This document shows, in pieces, positions 51,911 to 60,184 of a DNA stretch of 64,000 nucleotides. The first letter of the stretch is position 1; each line of letters starts with the position of its first letter. Source of the DNA: Salinimicrobium marinum (lineage in GTDB: Bacteria; Bacteroidota; Bacteroidia; Flavobacteriales; Flavobacteriaceae); the NCBI RefSeq assembly GCF_014651535.1, contig NZ_BMXB01000017.1:1-64000 (forward strand), read 5' to 3'. The notes beneath the pieces were generated by a model. It searched no databases. It was not told the DNA's origin and saw only the letters and a list, made by a program, of their open reading frames with translations. The position numbers were made by a program, and so were the translations under genes.

Positions 51911-53632
51911 TTATAGACCAATAGCCCAATCATCCCCACGAGGATCTGCGGCACCTTCAAAAGAACCATTTGGCCTGATTAAAATGGCATCAACCTTTCC
52001 TATAGAGCTTCGGCTTTTTACCTTATGCCCCATACTGTTTAATTCATGGATGACATTTTCTTCTATAGCGCCTTCTTCCATGAAAATTTGATCTGGTTTC
52101 CATTGGTGATGGAACCTCTTTTCTGAAACGGCTTCTGTCATACTCATATTATGGTCTATTACATTTACTATAGTTTGATAAACTGAAGTTATAATAGTAG
52201 ATCCGCCAGGTGTACCAACCACCATAAACAACTCCCCATCTTTCTCAACAATGGTTGGTGTCATGGCACTTAACATTCGTTTCCCAGGCTGTATCGAGTT
52301 TGCAGCCCCTCCCAATAAACCATATTTATTAGGGACTCCGGGTTTGCTGCTAAAATCGTCCATTTCATTATTCATTAAAAAGCCCGCCCCTTCTACAAAA
52401 ACTTTTGATCCGTATGCCGAATTTATAGTGGTGGTCAATGATACAGCATTTCCTTCGGTATCAATAATTGAATAATGCGTGGTTTCTTCACTTTCAGTAA
52501 TATTATCCAATTCCATTGGCCTTACGTTCTCACTGTTAGTTGAACTCTCCAGATCAATTTCATTTACTCTATCTGCTATATAATTATCATTCAAAAGTTC
52601 ATCAAATGGTACATCCCAAAAATCGGAATCACCCAGATGCTCTGCCCTGTCTGCATAAACCCTTCTTTCCATCTCTGTCATTAGATGAATTGTTGTGGCT
52701 GTTTTGGAACCATAGTCCTGTAACGGAAAATGTTCCGACATTTTCAGAAGCTGAATTAAAGCAATGCCACCGCTACTGGAAGGTGCCATACTATATACTT
52801 TATGACCTCGGTAATTCCCTGTAACAGGTTCCCTCCATACAGATTTATAGTTCTTTAGGTCTTCCATAGTTATTATCCCATTCCCTGCCTTCATTTCTGC
52901 AACAAGCAGTTCTGCAGTTTCTCCTTCATAAAATCCTGCCCTTCCATCTTCTTTAATACGGGTAAGAGTTCTGGCTAGATCCTCCTGTACCAAAAGGTCG
53001 CCTTCCTGCCACTCTTCATTTTTAATCAAAGTTACCGTACCAGGATTGCGGTTATATTCTAAAAATCTATCTTTCAAATTGTTGTAATTACTGGCCTGAT
53101 GTGCAGTAATCTGAAACCCTTCTCGTGCCAGTTGAATAGCTGGCTCTATTAATTTCTCCAGAGACATTGATCCATATTTTTCATGTGCTGTAAACATGCC
53201 ATCCACAGAACCTGGCACCCCAGATGCTTTTTGCCCGTATAAGCTTTCTCCATCAATTACATTACCCTGCTCATCCAGATACATATCTTCATGCGCTGCT
53301 CCCGGAGCCATTTCCCTGAAATCCAGGGATGAAATTTCTCCTGTATTTTCCCTGTACATCAAAAAGCCACCACCACCCAGATTCCCGGCAGAGGGATATA
53401 CCACGGCAAGGGCAAAGTGTACACCCACCATAGCGTCTATGGCATTACCACCATCCTTTAAAATTTCGTAACCCACCCGGGAAGCTTCGGGATGAGCGGT
53501 CACCACCATTCCTTTCATTGCAATGGCTGTTTTTCCACTGGTATCAGTTTCTTTAAATAATTTAAAATCAGCACACCCCGTTACACTTATTGCAAGAAAT
53601 AAATAGGTTAGCAGTTGGAATCTTTTAATCAT
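51911..53632 (-). CDS. ggt: Gamma-glutamyltransferase lipoprotein
   Basis: A 573-residue GGT, which hydrolyses or transfers gamma-glutamyl groups. The lipoprotein signal MIKRFQLLTYLFLAISVTGC puts it in the envelope. The large-subunit start is MVVTAHPEASRVGYEILKDG. The self-cleavage and catalytic Thr lies in EETTHYSII (near 385). NSAYGSKVFVEGAGFLMNNEM, SAMTPTIV and TPGGSTIITSV complete the active site. In this operon it may cut gamma-glutamyl bonds of poly-gamma-glutamate or peptides. A Cys-Ala-Asp-Phe start does not fit the surface-export signal, so a periplasmic location is more likely. Confidence 0.94.
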   Translation of the reverse strand: MIKRFQLLTYLFLAISVTGCADFKLFKETDTSGKTAIAMKGMVVTAHPEASRVGYEILKDGGNAIDAMVGVHFALAVVYPSAGNLGGGGFLMYRENTGEISSLDFREMAPGAAHEDMYLDEQGNVIDGESLYGQKASGVPGSVDGMFTAHEKYGSMSLEKLIEPAIQLAREGFQITAHQASNYNNLKDRFLEYNRNPGTVTLIKNEEWQEGDLLVQEDLARTLTRIKEDGRAGFYEGETAELLVAEMKAGNGIITMEDLKNYKSVWREPVTGNYRGHKVYSMAPSSSGGIALIQLLKMSEHFPLQDYGSKTATTIHLMTEMERRVYADRAEHLGDSDFWDVPFDELLNDNYIADRVNEIDLESSTNSENVRPMELDNITESEETTHYSIIDTEGNAVSLTTTINSAYGSKVFVEGAGFLMNNEMDDFSSKPGVPNKYGLLGGAANSIQPGKRMLSAMTPTIVEKDGELFMVVGTPGGSTIITSVYQTIVNVIDHNMSMTEAVSEKRFHHQWKPDQIFMEEGAIEENVIHELNSMGHKVKSRSSIGKVDAILIRPNGSFEGAADPRGDDWAIGL

Positions 53633-53660
53633 TATTTTTTTGTTTGATTTTTATATTCTT

Positions 53661-55220
53661 TTATTTACGCAAGGATTTTCCAGCAAGTTCTCCTGTAAAC
53701 TCCCCCTCTTTAATGACCACTTTTCCATTCACCACCACCAGGAACATTCCGCTGGAAGGTTTTGATGGCTTTTCAAAAGTAGCATGATCCTTTACCTCTT
53801 CCGGTTTAAAAAGGATCAGGTCGGCATAATAACCTTCTTTTATTTCCCCCCTTTTTTCAATGCCAAAGGTCTCTGCTACAAGAGCAGATTGATTGTGGAG
53901 TAAAAAGGGTAGATCCATAATTTTATCTTCCCCATAGAATTTTCTCATTTTTATAGAGAAAGAACCAAATTTCCGTGGATGACCGGGAGTACCGTCAGAC
54001 CCGGTCATAACCCAGTCCTGACTCATAAACTTATTCAAATCTTCATCGGTCATATTATAACTGACCACTCTTATACCATCATCCTGCCTTAGGGCTTTTA
54101 CCACTGCTTCAGCAGGATTAATTTGCCAGCTTTCTGCAATTTCTTCGAGGGAACGGCCATTCAATGAAGAATCTTCAGCAGAAGAAAAGATAAGGGTCTC
54201 GGGACCTCCCCTTCTCCTTATATTTTCCTTAATTCCTGCCTGTAAACTGTCCTTATTTGAACGGTTATCGAATCGTTCCAATAAAGCCTCATACCCACCG
54301 TCTTCTGCCCAACGGGGAATAACTGCCGAAATCAAGTTTGTTCTCGACGCCGGGTACGGATATTGATTAGCAGTTACCTCCAATCCCTGTTGCTGTGCAT
54401 CTTCTATCATTTCTATTACTTCAGCACTTTTGCCCCACACATCTTTACCCAAGGCTTTTATATGGGAAATATGTACCGGAATTGAAGCTTTTTCTGCTAT
54501 TTCGAGAACCTCCTCTATAGATTTTATAAGCCCTATAGTATAACTACTTTCATCCCTCATGTGGGTATCGTAGATCCCTCCGTACTGCGCAGCTACTTTG
54601 GAAAGTTCAATTACTTCTTCTGTATTCGAATAACTCCCAGGTGAATAAAACAATCCTGTGGAAATTCCAAAAGCTCCTTCTTCCATTGCGCGGGCAACAA
54701 AAGATTTCATTTCCTCCAACTCCCCTACGGTAGGTTGTACATCATCAAGTCCCAATACCTCTTTTCTTACCGAACCATGCCCTATAAGTAATGCCGCATT
54801 GGTACCAATTCCGTTCCTTTCCCATTCCTGAAGCTTATCACCAATAAAGATAGGGCTGGAACCATCATTCCCTGTTACTATAGTAGTTACCCCCTGCATA
54901 AGGTAAGGTAGGTTTGCCTTACGATCTTCCCTGGAAAGATCATAGGTTAAATGGGTATGTGGGTCAATAAACCCGGGTGAAAGTATGTAACCACTGGCAT
55001 CTAAAGAATGGTTGGCCTTCAATTCTTGCTGTGGAACCCCAACGTAAACTATTTTCTCTCCCTTTACACCTACATCCAAATTCTCAAACTCCTTACCAGT
55101 GAACACTTTAGCTCCAGTTATAAGAAGATCCAGGTCACTTTGAGCTTTTATAGCAGTGCAGAAAAACAGGGCGAAAGAAGCTACTAAAATAGTTCGGCTA
55201 TATCTTTTTATTTTTCTCAT
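53661..55220 (-). CDS. N-acyl-D-amino-acid deacylase (D-aminoacylase) family amidohydrolase
   Basis: A 519-residue amidohydrolase. The start at 55220 gives a signal peptide (RTILVASFALFFCTAIKAQ); an earlier ATG at 55286 would overlap the racemase gene. Metal-site motifs are GFIDPHTHL (near 75), THMRDES (near 218), HISHIKALG (near 248) and MTGSDGTPGHPRKFG (near 410-424), the D-aminoacylase pattern. The family Cys in the GNCG motif is replaced by Asp (GNDGSSP). It would free D-amino acids from N-acyl or peptide derivatives. It starts one base after the racemase stop. Confidence 0.87.
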   Translation of the reverse strand: MRKIKRYSRTILVASFALFFCTAIKAQSDLDLLITGAKVFTGKEFENLDVGVKGEKIVYVGVPQQELKANHSLDASGYILSPGFIDPHTHLTYDLSREDRKANLPYLMQGVTTIVTGNDGSSPIFIGDKLQEWERNGIGTNAALLIGHGSVRKEVLGLDDVQPTVGELEEMKSFVARAMEEGAFGISTGLFYSPGSYSNTEEVIELSKVAAQYGGIYDTHMRDESSYTIGLIKSIEEVLEIAEKASIPVHISHIKALGKDVWGKSAEVIEMIEDAQQQGLEVTANQYPYPASRTNLISAVIPRWAEDGGYEALLERFDNRSNKDSLQAGIKENIRRRGGPETLIFSSAEDSSLNGRSLEEIAESWQINPAEAVVKALRQDDGIRVVSYNMTDEDLNKFMSQDWVMTGSDGTPGHPRKFGSFSIKMRKFYGEDKIMDLPFLLHNQSALVAETFGIEKRGEIKEGYYADLILFKPEEVKDHATFEKPSKPSSGMFLVVVNGKVVIKEGEFTGELAGKSLRK

Positions 55221-55221
55221 T

Positions 55222-56772
55222 CTATTGAATTCTAGCTGAAGTTTCCAGGTAACCGGCTTTTGGGTTTGAACGGTTAAATTCTTCAATTAAACTATAGGTT
55301 TGAGGAATGGAACTTTTAAAACGGTCCAGAGTTTCTTCAGAAATATTGTTTTTACTAAAAGGCACCACCTGCACGTATTCCTGTATTTCCCCCTCTGTTC
55401 TTCCATACTTGTATTCATAAGGAAACCGTCCTTTTTCATCTACCTGCACATTTGGATTATTGGTATTGGGTACGCTTATGTAAAATTCAGAGTTATTCAT
55501 GTCCCCGGCTGGATTAAAAAGGTCCTGTTCTTTCATATAAACATAAAGCTCGTCTGCCACGTTCACCGCTGGGTCTACAATTGCAATATCCTCCTGCATA
55601 AACTCACGGTAGATATATTCTCCGTCCTTTTGATAATTGTACAATTCATCCAGTACCTCATCTATTTCAGAAGTAAGATATGGATAATGTGTACAGCCTA
55701 AAACGATGGCTTTTAGAGGCTGGGGATTCTCTGCCGTTCTTATCTTTTCCAGAAGACTAACCAAATGATACCTTACATAATTTTCTGAATCATTGATTTG
55801 AAGTATTTGACAATCATCTGTGTTTTTATTGTCGCACAACATTTTCCCATGGTCAAAATCAAAATTATATACGTCCATTAAAGTTTTATCTATTCGGAAT
55901 TCCGCATTGTCCAATGAAGGTCCACGATAATCCTCCCGGGGCTCATCCAACTCCCGGTTTATAAAGTCGGGTTCTTCGTCCACTGCTTCGGCAATTCCGT
56001 GTCCTCCCTGGTTAAAAACCTGAATGTCACCAGTATATTCCAACTCATTCTTCACTTTTAAAAGGGTGTTTTCATATCCCTTGGACGCAATAGTACCTAC
56101 AGTGGCCATAACCCCTATGGATCCATTCTCATTCTTCTCAAAAGTAGCAAGGGTACCTCGCGCTCCTGCATCAATAACACCAATTACTTTTAGATCAATA
56201 CCAGTTTGATCCACAAATTCACGTATAAATTCACTACCATATGCTGTAGCCGTATTACAAGCAATTACTATAGATTTAACAGGTTGTTTATCCTCCTGAT
56301 ATTCCTGTTCCCCTTCCCTATAGTATTTGTTGGAAAGTAAGAACTGGGTATCTTTAATGATGTGTTCCACTAAAAGTGCTGTTTTTTCTTCACTGGAATA
56401 ATTCCCATAGGGCATATTGGCCTGATCTGCGAGATAGATGAACTTTTCCGAAGTAAAATCTGGAAGGTCGTCACTTCCTTCCACTTTGTTGTCATTATTG
56501 TATTTATCAAAATTTACGAGGGCGTCCAAAACAGTTAAACCACCAGTACCAGAATCAAAAACCCCTATAGGAAGGCTTTTTTCCCTTTCAGGGTAATCTT
56601 CAAAATTTATGTAGTAGAAGGATTCCTTATCATTTAAGATACTGGCTACAATTGGCTCCTCCTCCTGCTCGGCATTTTGTGCCGTGTTTCTGTTATCACT
56701 CTGGGATTCTTTACAAGAAACTCCTAAAATGATTAGGAGAATAAGTAAAAAATTACTTTTAAAATATTTCAT
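55222..56772 (-). CDS. Exported glutamate racemase-like lipoprotein
   Basis: A 516-residue protein with lipoprotein signal KYFKSNFLLILLIILGVSC, followed by a PLP-independent glutamate racemase domain. GVFDSGTGGLTVLDAL (near 71-86), YGNYSSEEK, VIACNTATAYG with the first catalytic Cys (near 165) and VLGCTHYPYL with the second Cys (near 357) are all present. Ordinary MurI is about 270 residues and cytoplasmic; this one is nearly twice as long, with insertions, and is predicted to face the periplasm. It would interconvert D- and L-glutamate or a related substrate outside the cytoplasm. Confidence 0.86.
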   Translation of the reverse strand: MKYFKSNFLLILLIILGVSCKESQSDNRNTAQNAEQEEEPIVASILNDKESFYYINFEDYPEREKSLPIGVFDSGTGGLTVLDALVNFDKYNNDNKVEGSDDLPDFTSEKFIYLADQANMPYGNYSSEEKTALLVEHIIKDTQFLLSNKYYREGEQEYQEDKQPVKSIVIACNTATAYGSEFIREFVDQTGIDLKVIGVIDAGARGTLATFEKNENGSIGVMATVGTIASKGYENTLLKVKNELEYTGDIQVFNQGGHGIAEAVDEEPDFINRELDEPREDYRGPSLDNAEFRIDKTLMDVYNFDFDHGKMLCDNKNTDDCQILQINDSENYVRYHLVSLLEKIRTAENPQPLKAIVLGCTHYPYLTSEIDEVLDELYNYQKDGEYIYREFMQEDIAIVDPAVNVADELYVYMKEQDLFNPAGDMNNSEFYISVPNTNNPNVQVDEKGRFPYEYKYGRTEGEIQEYVQVVPFSKNNISEETLDRFKSSIPQTYSLIEEFNRSNPKAGYLETSARIQ

Positions 56773-56850
56773 AGTTCAATTTTCTTAGATTTTACATAGA
56801 AAAGAAGAAGCCTGCGTTGTGGTTTCACAGGCAGGCTTCATTACTTCTGG

Positions 56851-58500
56851 CTAATTTACTGTCTTCATTTCAAATATTACAGATCCAGCATTATCAGTGG
56901 CCAATTGATTTATTTTCATCACTATTAAAGTTCCGTCCTGTGCCTGAAAGAAGATAACATCATCTACCTTTACCTGCCTAATGCGATCACCGGGACCATT
57001 TTCATTCGCAACATACCCATCCATATCCTCAACTTCTGCAAGGGCTGTATCAAAGGCTGCCTGCATTTCTGCTCCTGAAGATATATCTTCAAAAACAGCA
57101 GCTGTTCCAGAATTTCCAATATTTACGAACTGTCCCGAATTTTTGGTCGTCCAACCGGTATATACGGCATCTTCGATCTCTGATCCAAAATATTGCAATC
57201 CGCTACTGGAAGGTGCTAGAAAGTTAACTCCGGTACTTGCCCCTACCAACATGATAAGGTCAATCTTTGATTGGTTTGCCGTGGCATCTTCAAGACTGTA
57301 AGCAGACTGGCTGGAAATATTGAAATAACTACCAACTTCCGTATGCTCCTGTCCTCCAATTTCGACCGCATCAAAATAAGCGATATCCCCATCTTCATTG
57401 TCGTCATCATCATCTCCACCATCCCCATCATCCGGGTCCTGGGGTTCAGCATTTGGATCGGCAGCCGTTTTCATTTCGAACTCCACCAATCCTCCTGTAT
57501 CAGGAAGCATGGAAGTGACCAGAAGTACAGAAATATATCCAGATTCGCTTCTAAAGAAAATAACATCCCCTACCTGTACCTGTCTAATTCGGTCTCCGGG
57601 TCCGTTTTCATTTTCCACGTAGCCCGGTGTATCTCCAATAGTTGCTTTCGCAGTTTCAAATGCTTCTATTATTTGTGCAGAATATTCCAGTCCTTCAAAG
57701 ACTTCTTGAGAATCAATATTTCCTATATTCACGAATTCACCATCATTTTTAGTATCCCAGCCATCATAAACAGCATCCCTTATTTCTGCACCAAAATATT
57801 GGAATCCACTGTTTGCCGGAACAAGGAAATTAATTCCTGTGGAAGCTCCGACTAACATGGCAAAATCTATTTGTTCCTGATTACTGCTTGCTTCTGGCAA
57901 GGTAAAATCAGTAGCCGTTTCGACATCAAAGAAGCTACCGGTCTGAGCGTTATCCTGCCCGCCCAGAGCCAGTTGTGTGTAATATATAAGGTCATTGAGC
58001 TCCTGAATTGAATCTTCCTCCGGTTCTTCTTCCTGAACTTCTATAATTAAAGCTTCAGAAACAGATCCTTCTTCCTGATCAACCATAAATTCGAGGGTGA
58101 TCTTGTCGTTATTTTTTCTCTCTTCGGAAACATGGTATTCTATAAGAATCTCCTCATCATCAGCTCCACTTAATTGCTTAGTGAAAGATGAAAGTTCTGT
58201 ACGCTCCTGCTCCAAAACTCCGTTAGATATAATCTTTTCATATACTCGGAATTCAGTAGCAGTTCTTTCCCCTTTATTAATTTGTACCGTAAATGTGTGC
58301 GTTGAATCTGGCGCTGTATAAAAGCTTTGACCAAAATAAGATGGTTCAAAAGTAATTACAGCATCCTGCCTAAGCTCTTCCTCTATTTCCTCCAAAGTAT
58401 CATCATCGGAACAGGAGATCACTGTTCCCATGGTAAGGATAAACAGAAGGATCGCTCCTACAGGCAACCTTCTTGTTAAGTTGATATAATATTTTTTCAT
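56851..58500 (-). CDS. Lipoprotein with two tandem copies of an unrecognised domain
   Basis: A 549-residue lipoprotein (lipobox VISC, then Ser-Asp-Asp-Asp, a surface-export-type signal). An N-terminal beta-rich domain (about 45-160) is followed by two homologous domains (about 168-340 and 376-547), each with YFGxEIxDAVYxGWxTKNxG, FVNIGN and ENGPGDRIRQV.VxDVIFF. An Asp/Gly-rich linker (about 350-372) separates them and may bind calcium. No family is recognised. In the operon it occupies the place of a surface substrate-binding protein, so it may bind the polymer. Confidence 0.75.
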   Translation of the reverse strand: MKKYYINLTRRLPVGAILLFILTMGTVISCSDDDTLEEIEEELRQDAVITFEPSYFGQSFYTAPDSTHTFTVQINKGERTATEFRVYEKIISNGVLEQERTELSSFTKQLSGADDEEILIEYHVSEERKNNDKITLEFMVDQEEGSVSEALIIEVQEEEPEEDSIQELNDLIYYTQLALGGQDNAQTGSFFDVETATDFTLPEASSNQEQIDFAMLVGASTGINFLVPANSGFQYFGAEIRDAVYDGWDTKNDGEFVNIGNIDSQEVFEGLEYSAQIIEAFETAKATIGDTPGYVENENGPGDRIRQVQVGDVIFFRSESGYISVLLVTSMLPDTGGLVEFEMKTAADPNAEPQDPDDGDGGDDDDDNEDGDIAYFDAVEIGGQEHTEVGSYFNISSQSAYSLEDATANQSKIDLIMLVGASTGVNFLAPSSSGLQYFGSEIEDAVYTGWTTKNSGQFVNIGNSGTAAVFEDISSGAEMQAAFDTALAEVEDMDGYVANENGPGDRIRQVKVDDVIFFQAQDGTLIVMKINQLATDNAGSVIFEMKTVN

Positions 58501-58539
58501 CTTTTAGATTTTTCTGATTAATTTCTGGAATTCCTTTGG

Positions 58540-59664
58540 CTATTCTTCCAAAGCTCCAAAAATGTAGTCTTCTACCAAGCTGGCAATACTTGTAAAATGT
58601 GCACCAGGTGTTGTTCCTTGGCTTTGTGAAGTAAGAACAACAATAATATCCAGTTCTGGAATAGTCATCATATACTGCCCACCATGACCAATGGCTGAAT
58701 AGGTGCTGTATTCATTGGCTTTAACGAGCCACCATAGATAGCCATAACCTTCTATTTCAAAAGGTCTTGATATTCCCTGGGGAGCTACCTGAAAGTCAAT
58801 ACTTTCTTCTATCCAATCTTCAGAAACAATTCGCTTGCCTTTGTACACCCCACCATTTTTTACCATGATCCCAATTTTTGCCAGGTCATAAGGTTGCACA
58901 TACACATTGTTTCCCCCTTCGTTGTACCCTTGAGGATCTGTAGTCCAGCGGGTCACTTCAATTTCCATTGGTTCATAGAGGTATTGCTGTGCAAATTCCA
59001 AAGAACTCATCCCGGTTGCTTCTGTTAGTATAGCGGAAAGCAGGTGAGTATCGCCTGTACTATAGTTGTACCAGGTACCAGGATCTGCTTCCATAGGTAA
59101 TTCAAGGGCATATTCCAGCCAGTTATCACTATTGGTCCAACCAGAATAATTATCCAGACTGGTGGATTCCAATCCTGAAGTCATGGTCATCAAATGCTCT
59201 ATAGTGATTTCCTTTTTCCTGGGGTCCATCTCATCATTAAAGATCTCGGGTACATAATCGTAAAGGGTTTCATCAATGCTGTTAATGAAACCTTCTTCAA
59301 TAGCTATTCCCACTAATAGGTTCAAAATACTTTTTGAAGAAGATTTAAGGTTGCTTTCCTGTCCTTCAGAAAACCCATTGTAATAGTTTTCAAAAATTAG
59401 GGTGTCCCTTCTAATAATCAACAAACTATGAAGCCTCTCCATTAAAGAAGCACGGCTGTTTACTTTAAGAAACTCCTGTGCGTTAAAGCCAAAATCCTCT
59501 GGTTTACCTTCCGGAATTTCGTAACTAACTTCAACAGGATCCGGTTCCGGATCAATGGTATCATCTGTGGAATTACCGGAATCGTCCCCTGAGCAGGAAT
59601 AACTCCCTACCATGATGCCCATGATTAACAATAAGTGTGATAGTATCATCTTGTTCTTTTTCAT
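58540..59664 (-). CDS. Serine hydrolase lipoprotein (class C beta-lactamase/DD-peptidase fold)
   Basis: A 374-residue lipoprotein (VGSYSC, then Ser-Gly-Asp-Asp) of the serine beta-lactamase-like superfamily. The nucleophile motif SxxK lies in LKSSSKSILNLLVG (near 107-120), the second motif is YNYSTGDTHLL (near 200-210), and the third is GHGGQYM (near 328-334), replacing KTG. Relatives include D-aminopeptidases, esterases and penicillin-binding hydrolases. With D-amino-acid genes around it, a peptidase or amidase for D-residues is plausible. The Asp-rich N-terminus suggests surface exposure. Confidence 0.85.
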   Translation of the reverse strand: MKKNKMILSHLLLIMGIMVGSYSCSGDDSGNSTDDTIDPEPDPVEVSYEIPEGKPEDFGFNAQEFLKVNSRASLMERLHSLLIIRRDTLIFENYYNGFSEGQESNLKSSSKSILNLLVGIAIEEGFINSIDETLYDYVPEIFNDEMDPRKKEITIEHLMTMTSGLESTSLDNYSGWTNSDNWLEYALELPMEADPGTWYNYSTGDTHLLSAILTEATGMSSLEFAQQYLYEPMEIEVTRWTTDPQGYNEGGNNVYVQPYDLAKIGIMVKNGGVYKGKRIVSEDWIEESIDFQVAPQGISRPFEIEGYGYLWWLVKANEYSTYSAIGHGGQYMMTIPELDIIVVLTSQSQGTTPGAHFTSIASLVEDYIFGALEE

Positions 59665-59691
59665 TTTTAAAGTTTTAGGTACAATTAAAGC

Positions 59692-60174
59692 TTAGTCTAC
59701 CCTGAAATTAATAACTCCACCGTCTCTTCCTTCCGGAACCCCTGTAGGACTTTCTCTTACCTCACTTGAGCTTGCAGTGAGTCCATTTTCATTTTTCACG
59801 ACTACCTGAAAACCAAAGCTGGTTCCACTCGGCACATCAGGAATGGTGTATCTAATCAAAAGTGAATCTGTTCTGCTCTGTGCAGAATAAGCCTCCTCAT
59901 ATGGATAAACCCTTAGGTCATCCAATTCAGGATGTCCTTCTACCTGTGCAAAAAAATCAACCTGCTCTATAGCATCATTAGACCAGTACCTAAGGTCCAG
60001 GGTGATTTCATTACCAGGTGAATAATCTTCATCTGAAGTGGTGAAACTGGCAATCATTGGTACACTCCTTCCAGTTTCTTCAATGTTCTGCTCAAGCCAG
60101 TTATCATCTTCATAGCAAGAGGTTAAACTTATTGTAACTAAGGCTACAAATAATATGGTTTTAAAATTTTTCAT
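59692..60174 (-). CDS. Small SusE/SGBP-like lipoprotein
   Basis: A 160-residue lipoprotein. The start at 60174 gives signal MKNFKTILFVALVTISLTSC; upstream ATGs lie inside susD. The mature part starts Cys-Tyr-Glu-Asp-Asp and is one Ig-like beta-sandwich (TTSDEDYSPGNEITLDLRYW, then DSLLIRYTIPDVPSGTSFGF). It follows susD by 10 bases and is probably a surface-located partner of SusD. No named family is assigned. Confidence 0.65.
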   Translation of the reverse strand: MKNFKTILFVALVTISLTSCYEDDNWLEQNIEETGRSVPMIASFTTSDEDYSPGNEITLDLRYWSNDAIEQVDFFAQVEGHPELDDLRVYPYEEAYSAQSRTDSLLIRYTIPDVPSGTSFGFQVVVKNENGLTASSSEVRESPTGVPEGRDGGVINFRVD

Positions 60175-60184
60175 AAGATTAGTT

